A stretch of DNA of 5,538 bases from Lachnospiraceae bacterium UBA1753. Its GTDB lineage: Bacteria; Bacillota; Clostridia; Lachnospirales; Lachnospiraceae. The stretch spans positions 1 to 5,538 of the forward strand of contig DCHL01000127.1 of the NCBI GenBank assembly GCA_002317595.1, written 5' to 3'. Below the pieces are notes generated by a model. The model saw nothing but the letters and a program-made list of their open reading frames with translations, had not been told where the DNA came from and made no database searches. Positions within the stretch are counted from its first letter, which is position 1. Each line of letters opens with the position of its first letter. Shown one piece after another: positions 5,203-5,538 of the stretch. Made by a program: the position numbers and the translations under genes.

Positions 5203-5294
5203 AGATGTACCTTCAAAACTGAATACGAAAAATACTTTACTTTCTATGAGTGCAGTCCTCACAACATTAGCCGCAACGACTTTAGTCGTCGCCT
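5203..5294 (-). other. Transcribed trailer of the rRNA operon, no 5S gene, with a hairpin next to the 23S end
   Basis: This stretch between the 23S end and the terminator contains no recognisable 5S rRNA or tRNA. Just past the 23S end, GCGACGAC-TAAA-GTCGTTGC (5292-5273) can form an 8-bp hairpin including one G-U pair. The phrase TTCAGTTTTGAAGG nearer the terminator resembles sequences I associate with clostridial rRNA spacers and may take part in a processing stem; this is an impression only. Confidence 0.6.
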
Positions 5295-5538
5295 GTGGAA
5301 AAGCTTTCGACCTATTAGTGACATTCAGCTCCATGTGTTACCACACTTCCACCCATGACCTATCTACCTCATACTCTCTGAGGGGTCTCTCGAACAAGTT
5401 CGTGGATATCTCATCTTGAGGGGGGCTTCACGCTTAGATGCCTTCAGCGTTTATCCCGTCCCGACTTGGCTACTCTGCCATGCACCTGGCGGTGCAACAG
5501 ATACACCAGAGGTCAGTCCATCCCGGTCCTCTCGTACT
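5295..5538 (-). rRNA. 23S ribosomal RNA, 3' end (partial)
   Basis: The reverse complement begins at the window edge with the sarcin-ricin loop AGTACGAGAGGACC (5538-5525), the universally conserved binding site of the translational GTPases. It continues through typical domain VI sequence: GGGATGGACTGACCTCTGG, the GCTGAAGGCATCTAAGCG helix, CCCCCCTCAAGATGAGAT, and the terminal GGAGCTGA...ACTAAT block. The 3' end is estimated at about 5295, since mature 23S ends roughly 18-20 nt after ACTAAT in E. coli. The exact end is uncertain by a few bases. The rest of the gene lies beyond the window, transcribed in the same direction as all neighbouring genes. Confidence 0.97.

Noticed and set aside
5203..5294. 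Possible 5S rRNA or tRNA gene after the 23S
   Set aside because: No conserved 5S core, no cloverleaf or T-loop signature, and the interval is too short for a full 5S.
5149..5334. 61-codon open frame on the minus strand
   Set aside because: It lies in the 23S rRNA 3' end, its trailer and the terminator; not a protein gene.

Overview
All recognisable genes lie on the minus strand, so the window reads from right to left. The organism looks like a motile, low-to-moderate-GC clostridium, most likely Lachnospiraceae (Butyrivibrio, Roseburia or Pseudobutyrivibrio type). This is an inference from the Firmicutes-type Shine-Dalgarno sites, the CheV, the 23S rRNA 3' sequence, and an acidic Lys/Glu-rich membrane protein of a kind I associate with that family. 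No database search was possible.

Layout in transcription order. (1) The 3' end of a 23S rRNA (5538 to about 5295), a spacer of about 90 nt with no 5S gene, and a strong intrinsic terminator (5202-5173). (2) An AT-rich promoter region with an extended -10 box inside a 14-bp inverted repeat, then cheV (5055-4147; CheW-like domain plus receiver domain) and its own intrinsic terminator (4120-4086). (3) A divergent sirtuin-fold protein (4048-3245) that keeps the zinc cysteines but has lost the catalytic His and other NAD-site residues. (4) A 797-residue acidic single-pass membrane protein (3226-833). It carries three near-identical copies of a short motif resembling the CheY-binding N-terminal peptide of FliM/FliY, a Lys-rich juxtamembrane tract, one transmembrane helix, and a TPR-like extracytoplasmic domain. 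(5) hisH (806-195) and the start of hisF (from 125, running off the window), the two subunits of imidazole glycerol phosphate synthase. Genes 3 to 5 are closely spaced (18, 26 and 69 bp) and look like one transcription unit.

How they may work together. HisH and HisF form the glutaminase/cyclase complex of histidine biosynthesis. CheV links chemoreceptors to CheA and carries its own phosphorylatable receiver domain. The most interesting possibility is that the FliM_N-like motifs of the membrane protein, which should face the cytoplasm, dock a CheY-like receiver domain such as that of the neighbouring CheV. That would connect chemotaxis signalling to an undescribed membrane complex with a pseudo-sirtuin partner. 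This is a hypothesis based on motif similarity and gene order. No stretch longer than 300 bases lacks a gene.
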